64,000 bases of DNA from Sphaerisporangium corydalis. GTDB lineage: Bacteria; Actinomycetota; Actinomycetes; Streptosporangiales; Streptosporangiaceae. The DNA is taken from NCBI RefSeq assembly GCF_025506355.1, contig NZ_JANZYP010000026.1:40237-104236 (forward strand), given 5' to 3'. The notes beneath the pieces were generated by a model that had not been told where the DNA came from, searched no databases, and saw nothing but the letters and a program-made list of their open reading frames with translations. The translations under genes and the position numbers were made by a program. Each line of letters opens with the position of its first letter. Position 1 is the first letter of the stretch. Of this stretch, positions 51,636 through 61,154 are shown one piece after another.

Positions 51636-51667
51636 CCATCGTTTGAGAAAGTGACCACTTACGTCAA
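51636..51667 (-). promoter_or_regulatory. Element shared by both P450 genes (copy 2)
   Basis: The minus strand begins TTGACGTAAGTG, then AAGTGGTCACTT (5+5 bp dyad) and TTCTCAA. See the copy at 49431-49462. CGTAAGT also recurs once in the gap upstream of the GMC gene (near 53243-53251). Confidence 0.55.
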
Positions 51668-53208
51668 GAGGCCCGGATGAGATCGGCCGCCCTTTCGGCG
51701 ATCATGATGGTCGGCGCGTGGGTGTGTCCCCGGTTGAGCATGGGCATCACCGACGCGTCCACCACCCGCAGCCCTGGCACCCCGACGACCCTGAGGGACG
51801 GATCCACCACCGCGTCGTCGCCGACGCCCATCTTGCACGTGCCGGCCGGGTGGTACAGCGTCTCGCTGTGCTCGTGCACGAACCGGGTGAGCTCCTCGTC
51901 GGTCTCCTCGCCGCCGTAGGGCGCCATGGGCCCGCCCGCGTACGGCCGGAGCGCCTCCGAGGCGAACACCTCCCTGGCCCTGCGCAGCCCGGCGACCAGG
52001 CGGCGCGCGTCGGCGGGGGCGGTGAGGTAGCAGGGGTCGATCACCGGCTCGCCGTCGGCCACCGTGATACGGCCCCGGCTCTCCGGCTGGAGCAGCACGA
52101 CGCCGATGGTCAGCCCGTGCCCGGACGGCGGGGTCAGCCCGTGGTCGGCGAACGCCACCGGCGCGAACAGCAGCTCGATGTCGGGGGCGGGCTCCTCGGC
52201 GGAGGTCCTGATGAACGCGACCGCCTCGCCCACGTTGGAGGTCAGCATGCCGCTGCGGCCCAGCAGGTAGCGAGCCAGGTTGCCGGCCGACTCGGCCCGC
52301 GCGAGGGTCACCGGCTCGGGGCACGCGAGGATGACCGCCGAGGCCAGGTGGTCCATGAGGTTGCGCCCGACGCCGGGCAGCTCGTGCCTCGGCTCGACGC
52401 CCGCCGCCCGCAGGTCGTCGGGGTGGCCGATGCCCGAGAGGATCAGCAGGTGCGGCGACCCGATCGCGCCCGCGGAAAGGATCACCTCCCTGGTCGCCGT
52501 CACCCGCAGCCCCTCGCCGTACTCCACGCCGGTGGCCCGCCCGTCCTGGTCCAGCACGATCCTGCGGACCTGCGCGCCGGTGAGCACGGTCAGGTTGGGG
52601 CGGCGCGTCGCGGGCCGCAGGTAGGCGTCGGCGGCGCTCCACCGCCGGCCGCGGTCCTGGGTGACCGGGGTCGGGGAGAAGCCCTCGTTGGAGGGGCCGT
52701 TGAGCTCGTCCAGCCGGGTGAGCCCGATCTCCTCGCACGCGCGCAGGAAGGCCAGGGTCGTCACGTTGGGGCTGCGCAGCTCCGAGATGTGGATCGGGCC
52801 GTCGGTCCCGTACACCTCGCCCCGGTTGGAGCCGGACCGCCGCTCGGCGCGCTGGAAGTACGGCAGGACCTCGTCGTAGGACCACCCCGGCAGGTCCCAG
52901 CCGTCGTAGTCGGCGCGGTGCCCGCGCACCCACATCTGGGCGTTGATGGAGGAGGAGCCGCCGAGGGTCTTCCCGCGCGGCCAGTACAGCTCGCGCCCGG
53001 ACATCTCGGCCTGCTTGGCCGTGCTGTAGTTCCAGTCGTACGGCGTCTTGAACAGCTTGGAGAAGGCGGCCGGGATCCTGATCTCCGTCTTGCGGTCAGG
53101 GCCGCCCGCCTCCAGCAGGGCCACCCGCACCGAAGGGTCCGCCGACAGCCGGTTGGCGAGGACGCAGCCCGCCGAACCGGCCCCGACGATGATGTAGTCG
53201 TATTCCAT
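51664..53208 (-). CDS. GMC family oxidoreductase (choline dehydrogenase-like)
   Basis: A 514-residue FAD-dependent alcohol dehydrogenase. The N-terminal dinucleotide motif is DYIIVGAGSAGCVLANRLS. GMC signature 1 is around GKTLGGSSSINAQMWVRG and signature 2 is GAIGSPHLLILSGIG. The catalytic His region HPAGTCKMG and the closing motif VVDASVMP follow. It oxidises a primary or secondary alcohol, here perhaps the P450 product. First gene of the leftward operon; divergent from the acyl-CoA ligase gene. Confidence 0.92.
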   Translation of the reverse strand: MEYDYIIVGAGSAGCVLANRLSADPSVRVALLEAGGPDRKTEIRIPAAFSKLFKTPYDWNYSTAKQAEMSGRELYWPRGKTLGGSSSINAQMWVRGHRADYDGWDLPGWSYDEVLPYFQRAERRSGSNRGEVYGTDGPIHISELRSPNVTTLAFLRACEEIGLTRLDELNGPSNEGFSPTPVTQDRGRRWSAADAYLRPATRRPNLTVLTGAQVRRIVLDQDGRATGVEYGEGLRVTATREVILSAGAIGSPHLLILSGIGHPDDLRAAGVEPRHELPGVGRNLMDHLASAVILACPEPVTLARAESAGNLARYLLGRSGMLTSNVGEAVAFIRTSAEEPAPDIELLFAPVAFADHGLTPPSGHGLTIGVVLLQPESRGRITVADGEPVIDPCYLTAPADARRLVAGLRRAREVFASEALRPYAGGPMAPYGGEETDEELTRFVHEHSETLYHPAGTCKMGVGDDAVVDPSLRVVGVPGLRVVDASVMPMLNRGHTHAPTIMIAERAADLIRAS

Positions 53209-53363
53209 TGACGCCTCCGAGGGATGGTAAGCAGCCCTTCACGTACTTACGCCGGTTCTGGCGCTACGTCCACGCTCGTTACCGATTAGTAGCTATCTGC
53301 TGCCAGGATGACGCCAGCAACAGGCGGGGTCGCGGCCTCGACCGCCCAGCGAGGAGGACATCC

Positions 53364-54917
53364 ATGCTCAATCTGTCGGTCGTCCTGGAGGACAGCGCCC
53401 GTGAGCACCCCGACCGCACGGCCGTGGTGCTCGGGGACGTGCGGATGCCGTACTCGCTGATCGACACCCTGGCCAACCAGGTGGCCAACCTGCTGGTCTC
53501 CCGGGGGATCGGCAAGGGCGACAAGGTGGCCCTTGCCTGCCCGAACATCCCTTATTTCCCGTTCATCTACTTCGGCATCCTGAAGGCCGGCGCCACCGTC
53601 GTCCCGCTCAACGTCCTGCTCCAGGCGCGGGAGATCGCCTACCACCTGCGCGACTCCGAGGCCAAGGCGCTGTTCTGCTTCGAGGGCACCCCCGAACTGC
53701 CGCTCGGCGCGCGCGGTCACGCGGGGTTCCGCGAGGTGATCCCGGCGGGCGAGCCGCACGCGGACGACTTCTTCATGCTGCCCACCCTCCCATTCGGCAC
53801 CGAGTCCGGCATCGAGGGCGTGCCGACCCTGTGGAAGGCCCTGGAGGGCCACTCCGGCCGGTTCGAGACCGTGGCGACCGCGCCGGACGACACGGCGGTC
53901 ATCCTCTACACCAGCGGCACCACCGGGCAGCCCAAGGGCGCCGAGCTGAGCCACCAGAACATGCTGATGAACGCCATCGTCTCCGACGAGATGTTCGAGG
54001 TCGCGGGCGAGGACGTCTTCCTCGCGGCGCTGCCGCTGTTCCACTCCTTCGGCCAGACCGTCATCATGAACGCCGGGTTCCGGCGCAGGGCGAGCCTGGT
54101 GCTGGTGCCGCGCTTCGAGCCGGCCGCCGCGCTGTCCCTGATGCGGGACGAGGGGGTCACGCTGTTCGCGGGCGTCCCGACGATGTACTGGGCCATGCTC
54201 ACCACGATCCACGCCGGCGGCGCCGAGGTGCCGATCAGCGTGCGGACGGCGGTCTCCGGCGGCGCGTCGCTGCCCGTCGAGGTGCTCAAGGACTTCGAGA
54301 AGACCTTCAGCGTGCCGGTGCTGGAGGGGTACGGCCTGTCGGAGACCTCGCCGGTGGCGAGCTTCAACCGGGCGGGCGGGGGCGCCAAGGCGGGGTCGAT
54401 CGGCACGCCCGTGTGGGGCGTGGAGATGCGGCTCGTGGACGCGGAGTGGAACGACATCGAGGGCGAGGAGCCCGGCGAGATCGCGATCCGGGGCCACAAC
54501 GTGATGAAGGGCTACCTCAACCGGCCCGAGGCCACCGCGGAGGTCATGCGCGACGGCTGGTTCCGCACCGGCGACATCGCCACCCGGGACGCGGGCGGCT
54601 TCTACTTCGTCATCGACCGGGCCAAGGACATGATCATCCGTGGCGGGTTCAACGTCTACCCGCGCGAGCTGGAGGAGGTCCTGATGACCCACCCGGCGGT
54701 CTCGCTGGCCGCCGTCGTCGGGGTCCCGCACGAGTCGCACGGCGAGGAGATCAAGGCGTTCGTCATCCCGAGGGCGGGGGCGGACCTCACCGAGGAGGCC
54801 CTGGTGGCGTGGGGCAGGGACAACATGGCGGCCTACAAGTACCCGCGCCTGGTGGAGTTCCGTGAGTCCTTCCCGATGACCGCGAGCGGCAAGATCCTCA
54901 AGCGCGAGCTGCGCTGA
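53364..54917 (+). CDS. Long-chain acyl-CoA synthetase (AMP-binding)
   Basis: A 517-residue ANL-superfamily ligase that activates a carboxylic acid with ATP and CoA. The P-loop is ILYTSGTTGQPKGAELSH; EGYGLSETSPV and GWFRTGDIA follow; the hinge and C-terminal domain are IIRGGFNVYPRELEE and the catalytic Lys lies in ASGKILKREL. ATG at 53364 with GAGGAGG. Divergent from the GMC-P450 operon, which supports a role in activating the oxidised side chain. Confidence 0.93.
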   Translation: MLNLSVVLEDSAREHPDRTAVVLGDVRMPYSLIDTLANQVANLLVSRGIGKGDKVALACPNIPYFPFIYFGILKAGATVVPLNVLLQAREIAYHLRDSEAKALFCFEGTPELPLGARGHAGFREVIPAGEPHADDFFMLPTLPFGTESGIEGVPTLWKALEGHSGRFETVATAPDDTAVILYTSGTTGQPKGAELSHQNMLMNAIVSDEMFEVAGEDVFLAALPLFHSFGQTVIMNAGFRRRASLVLVPRFEPAAALSLMRDEGVTLFAGVPTMYWAMLTTIHAGGAEVPISVRTAVSGGASLPVEVLKDFEKTFSVPVLEGYGLSETSPVASFNRAGGGAKAGSIGTPVWGVEMRLVDAEWNDIEGEEPGEIAIRGHNVMKGYLNRPEATAEVMRDGWFRTGDIATRDAGGFYFVIDRAKDMIIRGGFNVYPRELEEVLMTHPAVSLAAVVGVPHESHGEEIKAFVIPRAGADLTEEALVAWGRDNMAAYKYPRLVEFRESFPMTASGKILKRELR

Positions 54918-55048
54918 CCCCGGCAGGACCCCTGGGCGTCGACCGCCGGACCCCGGCGCGCGAGTCCACATCATCTATGCCATGAATTCCCCCCTAATGG
55001 GGGCAAACCTACGAGGAGGCCGGTTCGGCGATCTCTGGAGGCGATGGC

Positions 55049-56356
55049 ATGGACGTCCGCGAGCAGATGCGGCGGATCCCGGACTTCGACAGGTTCCCCA
55101 GCGTGGACGAGATGCACGCCGAACTGGACGAGATCGCCGCGCGCCACCCCGGTCTGGTCCGGTTGCGCCGCATCGGCACCTCCCGGCTCGGCGAGCCGCT
55201 CCGCGTGCTCACCGTCGGGGACGGCCCCCGCGACGCCCTGGTCATCGGCGGCCCGCACCCCAACGAGCCGATCGGCTCGCTGACGGCCGGCCAGCTCGCG
55301 TGGCGGCTCTGCGAGGACGCCGGGCTGCGGGAGGAGCTCGGCTACCGCTGGCACCTGATCCCCTGCGTGGACCCCGACGGGGCCCGCCTCAACGAGGGCT
55401 GGTACGCCGCGCCCGGCGACCGCCGCCGGTACGCCAGGCACTTCTACCGGCCCGCCTGGGCCGACCAGGTGGAGTGGACGTTCCCGCTGACCGGCGACGG
55501 CTACACCTTCGACAGGACCCTGCCCGAGACCGAGGCGCTGATCGGGGTCATGGACGAGGTGCGGCCCGCCTTCGTGTACTCCCTGCACAACGGGGAGTAC
55601 AGCGGCGCCTACTACTACATCAACCGCGACGACACCGTCCTGGCGGCCCGGCTCACCGAACTGCCCGGCCTGGAGGGCATCCCGCTGCACCACGGCGAAC
55701 CTGAGCTGCCCGGCGCCACGCTGATCGCCCCGGCCGTGTACCGCAGCCCGGGCGGGGCCCGCCAGGCCGAGATCTTCGGCGCCGGGGGCGGCAGCGCGGA
55801 CTACGCGGCCCGGTTCGGCGCCCTCCACCTGATCACCGAGCTGCCGTACTGGGCCGACGCCCGGGTGGCCGACACCACCCCGACGTCCACGCCGTACGGC
55901 GACGTGCTCAAGGCCGGGCTCTCCGCCCAGCGGGACCTGATCGACACCCTGCGCCCGGCCATGGACGCGGTGCGGCGCGACCTGACCGTGCGCTCGCCGT
56001 TCCGCCGGTCCGCCGAGGACATGTTCGACACCTACCGGAAGTTCGGCGACGAATGGGAGGGGCTGCCCGGCGCCGACCGGCCGGCGACGGTGGCCGAGCG
56101 GTTCGGCAACCGCCAGACGCTCCACATGCGCCGGCTGCGCTTCGCCGGGACCTTCTGCCGGATGCTGGACGCCGAGGCCGCCGCCGGCAACCTCACGCTC
56201 GCCGTGCGCCGGGAGCGGGCACGGGTGCGTGAGCTGTTCGAGGGGTGGTGCGACGAGGCCGAGGAGGAGTCGGGCGGGCGCCCGATCCCGCTGCGCGGCC
56301 TGGTCGCCGTCCAGCTCGCCGCCGCGCTGGTCGCCGCCGAGCACGCCAGGACCTGA
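55049..56356 (+). CDS. M14-family zinc carboxypeptidase-like protein
   Basis: A 435-residue protein of the M14 metallopeptidase fold. The first zinc pair is in GGPHPNEPIGS (HxxE) near residue 71 and the third ligand His lies in SLHNGEYSG near 182. Relatives are carboxypeptidases, aspartoacylases or endopeptidases; the catalytic Glu may be in HLITELPYW near residue 270. No signal peptide, so it acts in the cytoplasm. GGAGG before the ATG. No close functional link to the neighbours is evident. Confidence 0.82.
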   Translation: MDVREQMRRIPDFDRFPSVDEMHAELDEIAARHPGLVRLRRIGTSRLGEPLRVLTVGDGPRDALVIGGPHPNEPIGSLTAGQLAWRLCEDAGLREELGYRWHLIPCVDPDGARLNEGWYAAPGDRRRYARHFYRPAWADQVEWTFPLTGDGYTFDRTLPETEALIGVMDEVRPAFVYSLHNGEYSGAYYYINRDDTVLAARLTELPGLEGIPLHHGEPELPGATLIAPAVYRSPGGARQAEIFGAGGGSADYAARFGALHLITELPYWADARVADTTPTSTPYGDVLKAGLSAQRDLIDTLRPAMDAVRRDLTVRSPFRRSAEDMFDTYRKFGDEWEGLPGADRPATVAERFGNRQTLHMRRLRFAGTFCRMLDAEAAAGNLTLAVRRERARVRELFEGWCDEAEEESGGRPIPLRGLVAVQLAAALVAAEHART

Positions 56357-56392
56357 ACGCCGCGCCGTCCACGACGCCGCCCGTGAACGACG

Positions 56393-56426
56393 ACCGGCGC
56401 CCCGCCTGGGCAGGCGGGGCGCCGGT
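56393..56426. terminator. Bidirectional terminator, 14-bp perfect stem
   Basis: ACCGGCGCCCCGCC pairs with GGCGGGGCGCCGGT around a 6-base loop, between the convergent M14 and methyltransferase genes. Confidence 0.72.
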
Positions 56427-56472
56427 TCACACGCCCGTCCGGGAGGGCCGGCTCACCGGCCCGTCCAGGAGG

Positions 56473-57732
56473 TCAGGGCCAGTCGATCGACGGGCGCAGG
56501 GTGACGCCCGACTCCCCGTCCGCGCCGAGCTTGACGCCCAGCACCTGGTGGAGCTGCACCTTGTTGCGCTCGAAGCCGACGATGCACCCGGCCATGTACA
56601 GCCGCCAGACCCGCGCCGTCCCCTGCCCGACCTCGGCGACGGCCTCGTCCCAGTGGGCGTCCAGGTTGGCGCACCAGCCTTCGAGGGTCTTCGCGTAGTG
56701 CTCGCGGAGGTTCTCCTCGTGCCGGATCTCGAACCCGATGTCCTCCATCTCGCGGACCAGGACGCCGACCGACTCCAGCTCGCCGTCGGGGAAGACGTAC
56801 CGGTTGATGAAACCGGTCTTGTTGATCGTCCTCTCCTTGCCGGTGGGCCGGGTGATGCAGTGGTTGAGCAGCCGCCCGCCGGGCTTCAGCTTCCCGTACA
56901 GGAACTTGAAGTACCCGGGGAGCTGGTCCTTGCCGATGTGCTCGGTGAGGCCGATCGAGCTGACGGCGTCGAAGTCGCCTTCGGCGACGTCGCGGTAGTC
57001 GAGGTGGCGGACCTCGGCCAGCTCCGACAGCCCCGCCTCGGCGATCGCCTTCTGCGCCCATTCGGCCTGCTGCCGCGACAGCGTGACGCCGAGCGCCTTG
57101 ACCCCGTAGTGCTCGGCGGCGTGCATGACCATGCCGCCCCAGCCGCACCCGACGTCCAGCAGGCGCATGCCCGGCTCGAGGGCGAGTTTGCGGGCGACCA
57201 GGTCGAACTTGGCGTACTGCGCCTCCTCGAGCGAGGAGTTCTCCTCAGGGAACACGGCGCAGGTGTAGGCCATCGACGGGCCGAGCACCCACTCGTAGAA
57301 CCGGTTGGACACGTCGTAGTGGTGGTGGATCGCCTCCGCGTCACGCTGCTTGGCGTGGCGGCTGCCGAGTTTCGCCAGCGTGCTCCGCCGTACCTCCTGG
57401 GGTGGTGGAGGAACGCGCATGAGCAGCGGCTTGACCCCGAGCGACCTGGCGACGGAGATCTTCTCCTTCACCGGCAGGTCGTCGAGGGTGACGCGCGCCA
57501 TCTCCGACAGCAGGGTGTACATGTCCCCCTGCACGTCGATATGACCGGCGATGTAGGCCCGCGCGAGCCCCATCTCCCCTGGCGCCTGGGCCAGGTAGGC
57601 GACCGCGATCGGGCTCTTCACCTCGATGCGGACGGCGGCCTCGGAGGGACCCGCCTTGCTACCGTCGTAGGCGGCGAACTCGACGTTCGCCTCCGGCCCC
57701 ACGATCTTCTCGAAGATCTGGGCGAGTGTCAT
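56473..57732 (-). CDS. SAM-dependent fatty-acid methyltransferase (BfaA/UfaA1-like)
   Basis: A 419-residue enzyme of the cyclopropane-fatty-acid synthase family. The SAM site is LLDVGCGWGGMVMHAAEHYG; SIGLTEHIG and the C-terminal NKVQLHQVLGV are family marks. It adds a methylene/methyl group to the double bond of a phospholipid-bound oleoyl chain. ATG at 57732 with GGAGG. Its partner FAD enzyme is encoded 13 bases upstream in the same operon; the pair matches mycobacterial UfaA1/Rv0449c, which make 10-methylstearic (tuberculostearic) acid. Confidence 0.88.
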   Translation of the reverse strand: MTLAQIFEKIVGPEANVEFAAYDGSKAGPSEAAVRIEVKSPIAVAYLAQAPGEMGLARAYIAGHIDVQGDMYTLLSEMARVTLDDLPVKEKISVARSLGVKPLLMRVPPPPQEVRRSTLAKLGSRHAKQRDAEAIHHHYDVSNRFYEWVLGPSMAYTCAVFPEENSSLEEAQYAKFDLVARKLALEPGMRLLDVGCGWGGMVMHAAEHYGVKALGVTLSRQQAEWAQKAIAEAGLSELAEVRHLDYRDVAEGDFDAVSSIGLTEHIGKDQLPGYFKFLYGKLKPGGRLLNHCITRPTGKERTINKTGFINRYVFPDGELESVGVLVREMEDIGFEIRHEENLREHYAKTLEGWCANLDAHWDEAVAEVGQGTARVWRLYMAGCIVGFERNKVQLHQVLGVKLGADGESGVTLRPSIDWP

Positions 57733-57745
57733 CGAACCAACCTCC

Positions 57746-59128
57746 TCAACGCCCCCGTACGCATTTGTCATAGAGGTCGAGCAGCCGCCCTCCCGGGTCG
57801 TAGGCCCGTTTGACCGGCCAATAGGCGTCACCGTTGTAAAGACGCCAGAACTCCTCACGGGGGTAGAACGATGTCGAATACAGGGACTTGTGGCCGCCGA
57901 GTCCGTGCACGGAGTTCTCGATCAGACGGTTGTGGTACCCGTCGGACTGTCCGCGCGGCAGGGCGACCATGCCCCAGAATCCGAAGTTCACGTAGAGCTT
58001 TCCCGGCTCCAGCGGGTAGACCGGCCACTCGCCTGTGGCCTTGAGGGGGCACATCCAGACCGGGGCCATGCCCACCTTGTCGTGGAAGAACGAAAGGAAG
58101 TCCGCGCCCCTCTCGACGGGCACCTCGACGTCCTGGATGACCGACTCCTGGGTGGCGTTGTCGCGCCACCGGTCGATGCGGGCGGTCACGCCGTACTTCT
58201 GGTCGAGCCCGACGAGCCTGCGGTAGACGTCCGAGCGCAGCCAGCGCCGGGGCATCAGCGAGCGGACCAGCGGCTGCTGCACCCCGAAGGCGCGCGAGCA
58301 CCAGAACCAGTCGGTGTCCCAGCGCCACAGGTAGTCGCGGACGGTGAGCCAGTCGCGGGTGCGGGTGCGGATCGACTGGTAGTAGATGCGCATCCCGGTG
58401 TAGTCCGAGGCGTACGGCGCCCGCTCGGCGAACTGTCCCACGGTGATGTACATCTCGCCGGGCGCGAAGAACGTCCCGTCGATGAAGTCGATCTCCTCGC
58501 CGTCGTACCGCCCGGTGTCGCAGATCTCCTGCATGGCGAGCATGCACTTGTCGGCGTCGGAGAACGGGATGTGCGTCAGGCGCACGTACGGCTGGACGGG
58601 AAGCAGCTTGATGCGCAGCCGCAGGGCGTAGCCGAGGGTGCCGTAGGAGTTGGGGAACGCCTTGAACAGGTCGCTGTGCTCGTTGTCCGCGCGGGCGACC
58701 ACGATGCGGCCGTCGCCGGTGAGGATCTCCATCTCCTCGACCGACTCGTGCGGCAGCCCGTGGCGGAAGCTGGACGACTCGATGCCGAGCCCGGTCACGG
58801 CCCCGCCGAGAGTGATCGTCTTGAGCTGCGGCACCACGTGCGGCATCAGCCCGGACGGCAGCGTGGCGTCGACGAGGTGCTCGTAGGTCGTCATACCCTG
58901 GACCTCGGCGGTCCTGGTCTCCGGATCGACCTGGATCACCTTGTCGAGATCGCGCGCGGACAGCTTGGCCGACCTTCCCGCCTCGCGGAAGCGGAACAGG
59001 TTGGTGGTCGGCTTCGACAGCCGCGGGGAGGAGCCCTCGGGGAGTGCGGTGTAGGACTCCCTGATCTGCTCGACGGCCCTGCGATGGGCCGTCATCTGGG
59101 CGGTCGTCCTCACCGTGCGATCTGGCAT
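57746..59128 (-). CDS. FAD-binding oxidoreductase (BfaB/Rv0449c-like)
   Basis: A 460-residue flavoenzyme of the PCMH/FAD-binding-4 type: TTNLFRFRE, ARDLDKVIQVDPETRTAEVQGMTTYEHLVD and GGAVTGLGIESSSFRHGLPHESV are typical. It reduces the 10-methylene intermediate to the 10-methyl fatty acid, with NADPH in characterised relatives. GGGGGTGG before the ATG at 59128. 10-Methyl fatty acids are chemotaxonomic markers in several Streptosporangiaceae. Confidence 0.86.
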   Translation of the reverse strand: MPDRTVRTTAQMTAHRRAVEQIRESYTALPEGSSPRLSKPTTNLFRFREAGRSAKLSARDLDKVIQVDPETRTAEVQGMTTYEHLVDATLPSGLMPHVVPQLKTITLGGAVTGLGIESSSFRHGLPHESVEEMEILTGDGRIVVARADNEHSDLFKAFPNSYGTLGYALRLRIKLLPVQPYVRLTHIPFSDADKCMLAMQEICDTGRYDGEEIDFIDGTFFAPGEMYITVGQFAERAPYASDYTGMRIYYQSIRTRTRDWLTVRDYLWRWDTDWFWCSRAFGVQQPLVRSLMPRRWLRSDVYRRLVGLDQKYGVTARIDRWRDNATQESVIQDVEVPVERGADFLSFFHDKVGMAPVWMCPLKATGEWPVYPLEPGKLYVNFGFWGMVALPRGQSDGYHNRLIENSVHGLGGHKSLYSTSFYPREEFWRLYNGDAYWPVKRAYDPGGRLLDLYDKCVRGR

Positions 59129-59362
59129 GCCACCACCCCCTAGTACTAAGTGTGTGGAGATCGTCGCTAGAACGCTATCTCCTGAGATGACCACCGACCA
59201 GAGTAGACACGTTAAACCCGCGCAAACTCAGGGCCCCCCTCCGAAGCACCGGGACGCGCGAGCTAGCGTCGTTCCCGCGGGCGGGCGAGGTCGGCTTACC
59301 AAGCGTTTGCTCGCCCGCGTGGCGGCCGTCTATCGTCGGCATGGCACCTGAGGAGAGAACCG

Positions 59363-60523
59363 ATGAGCCGGAACGACGGCGAGCAGATCACATCGTACGA
59401 CCACGGCCGGGGTCCGCTGGCCGGAGTGCGCGTATTGGAGCTGGCCGGGCTCGCCCCTGGTCCGTTCGCGGGCATGATGCTGGCCGACCACGGCGCGGAG
59501 GTCCTGCGGGTCGACCGGGTCGCCACCGTCGCCAAGGCCGGCGACCGCCCCCGCACCGACGTCATGGACCGGGGCAAGCGGACGATCGGGCTCGACCTGA
59601 AGTCGCCCGACGGCGTCGCCGCGTTCAAGGACCTGGCCACCCGCGCCGACGTGGTCATCGAGGTCTTCCGCCCGGGCGTGGCCGAACGCCTCGGCATCGG
59701 CCCCGCCGACCTGGCCGCCGTCAACGACCGGCTGATCTACGGCCGGATGACCGGCTGGGGACAGGACGGCCCGCTCGCGCCGACGGCCGGGCACGACATC
59801 GACTACATCGCCGTCGCGGGCGTGCTCTCGACGCTCGGCCGGGAGGGCGGCAAGCCCACCCCGCCGATCAACATCCTCGGCGACTTCGCGGGCGGCGGGC
59901 TCATGCTGGCCTACGGCGTGCTCCTCGCGCTGTTCGAACGCGAGCGCACCGGCAGGGGCAAGGTGATCGACGCCGCGATGGTGGACGGCGCGGCCACCCT
60001 GTTCGCGATGTTCTACCACACCGCCCAGGCCGGGTTCTGGGGCCCGCGCGGCACGAACCTGCTCGACACCGGCGCCCCGATGTACGACACCTACGAGACC
60101 GCCGACGGGCGGTATGTGGCGGTCGGGTCGCTGGAGCCGGCCTTCTGGGCCGAACTGGTGGCCAGGACCGGGCTCACCGACCTCCCCAGCCGGGACGACC
60201 GGGCCAACTGGCCGGCGATCCGCGAACGGCTCGCGGCGGCGTTCAGGACGAAGACCCGCGCGGAGTGGGAGGAGATCTTCGACGGCTCCGACGCGTGCGT
60301 CTCGCCCGTCCTCGACATGAGCGAGGCGGCCGGGCATCCGCACAACGTGGCCCGGGGCAGTTTCGTCGAGGTCGAGGGGGTCGTCCAGCCCGCGCCCGCG
60401 CCGCGCCTGATCGGCAGCGGCCGGGGCGACCTCGCCCAGGCGACCCGGCTGCACGACCTGACCTCCTGGGGCCTTCCCGACGACCGCGCCAAGACCCTGC
60501 GCGCCGCGGGCGTCCTCGCCTGA
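59363..60523 (+). CDS. Alpha-methylacyl-CoA racemase (CoA-transferase family III)
   Basis: A 386-residue enzyme. Catalytic residues of Mycobacterium tuberculosis MCR (His126, Asp156, Glu241) have counterparts with matching spacing: His144 in GHDIDYIA, Asp174 in NILGDFAGGG and Glu258 in VGSLEPAFW. It would interconvert (R)- and (S)-2-methylacyl-CoA so that branched chains can enter beta-oxidation. This fits the nearby P450 and acyl-CoA ligase genes. Divergent from the bfaB-like gene. Confidence 0.92.
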   Translation: MSRNDGEQITSYDHGRGPLAGVRVLELAGLAPGPFAGMMLADHGAEVLRVDRVATVAKAGDRPRTDVMDRGKRTIGLDLKSPDGVAAFKDLATRADVVIEVFRPGVAERLGIGPADLAAVNDRLIYGRMTGWGQDGPLAPTAGHDIDYIAVAGVLSTLGREGGKPTPPINILGDFAGGGLMLAYGVLLALFERERTGRGKVIDAAMVDGAATLFAMFYHTAQAGFWGPRGTNLLDTGAPMYDTYETADGRYVAVGSLEPAFWAELVARTGLTDLPSRDDRANWPAIRERLAAAFRTKTRAEWEEIFDGSDACVSPVLDMSEAAGHPHNVARGSFVEVEGVVQPAPAPRLIGSGRGDLAQATRLHDLTSWGLPDDRAKTLRAAGVLA

Positions 60524-60647
60524 CCCTGCGGCGGCTTCCCTGGACCACGGGTGGCCATCGGCGGGTGATGCCGGGCTGCCCGGACGCTCCAGGCCCGGTG
60601 GGCGTCCTGGGGCCGTCCGCTCGCCGATTGTCCGGGTTCGTGGCCGG

Positions 60648-61154
60648 TCAGATCTGGGCGCGGTCCCGGGTGTGGCCGGCCGGGATCGGGTTGTGGCCGG
60701 GCAGGACGGCCAGGTAGAGGTCGACGCCCGCGCGGTGGTGGACCTCCAGGTCGGTGGTGAAGGCCCGCGCGGGAATGCCGCCTCCCTCGGTGTGCCGCCA
60801 CACCTGCTGCCAGGCCTCGATCAGCGCCTGGGGCATCGGGCCGTGCGCCTCGACCTTGAGCGACTGCACGCCCGGGACGCGGACCGCCACCATGCCCTCG
60901 GGCAGCCCGGCCGCCGTACGCACCGCCACCCCGACGATCTGCGTGTACGCCCCCTGCTGGCCGCTCTCGTAGTCGATCAGCACGGCGTAGAGGTTCTCGT
61001 CGACGCGCCCCGGCACGTGGGCGAAGGCCCCCGGCGCCCCGGCCCGCGCCCACAGCGCGGGGAGCTGGGCCCGTGACGGGTCGGCCTCCGCGGCGTTGTT
61101 GGTGCGCACTGCGTGACCGACCACGAGCACCTCCGGCCGTTCAACGATGATCAT
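60648..61154 (-). CDS. GyrI-like effector-binding domain protein
   Basis: A 168-residue protein resembling the GyrI/AraC effector-binding (SHS2) fold: IIVERPEVLVVGHAVRT at the start, YAVLIDYESGQQGAYTQIVGVAV in the middle, HRAGVDLYLAVL at the end. Such domains bind small molecules; a regulatory or detoxifying role is possible. ATG at 61154 with GGAGG, overlapping the stop of a short upstream ORF (ATGA). Confidence 0.75.
   Translation of the reverse strand: MIIVERPEVLVVGHAVRTNNAAEADPSRAQLPALWARAGAPGAFAHVPGRVDENLYAVLIDYESGQQGAYTQIVGVAVRTAAGLPEGMVAVRVPGVQSLKVEAHGPMPQALIEAWQQVWRHTEGGGIPARAFTTDLEVHHRAGVDLYLAVLPGHNPIPAGHTRDRAQI

Noticed and set aside
48146..60523. Secondary-metabolite gene cluster
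   Set aside because: P450, GMC and ligase genes are present, but there is no PKS, NRPS, terpene synthase or RiPP core; a catabolic or lipid role fits better.
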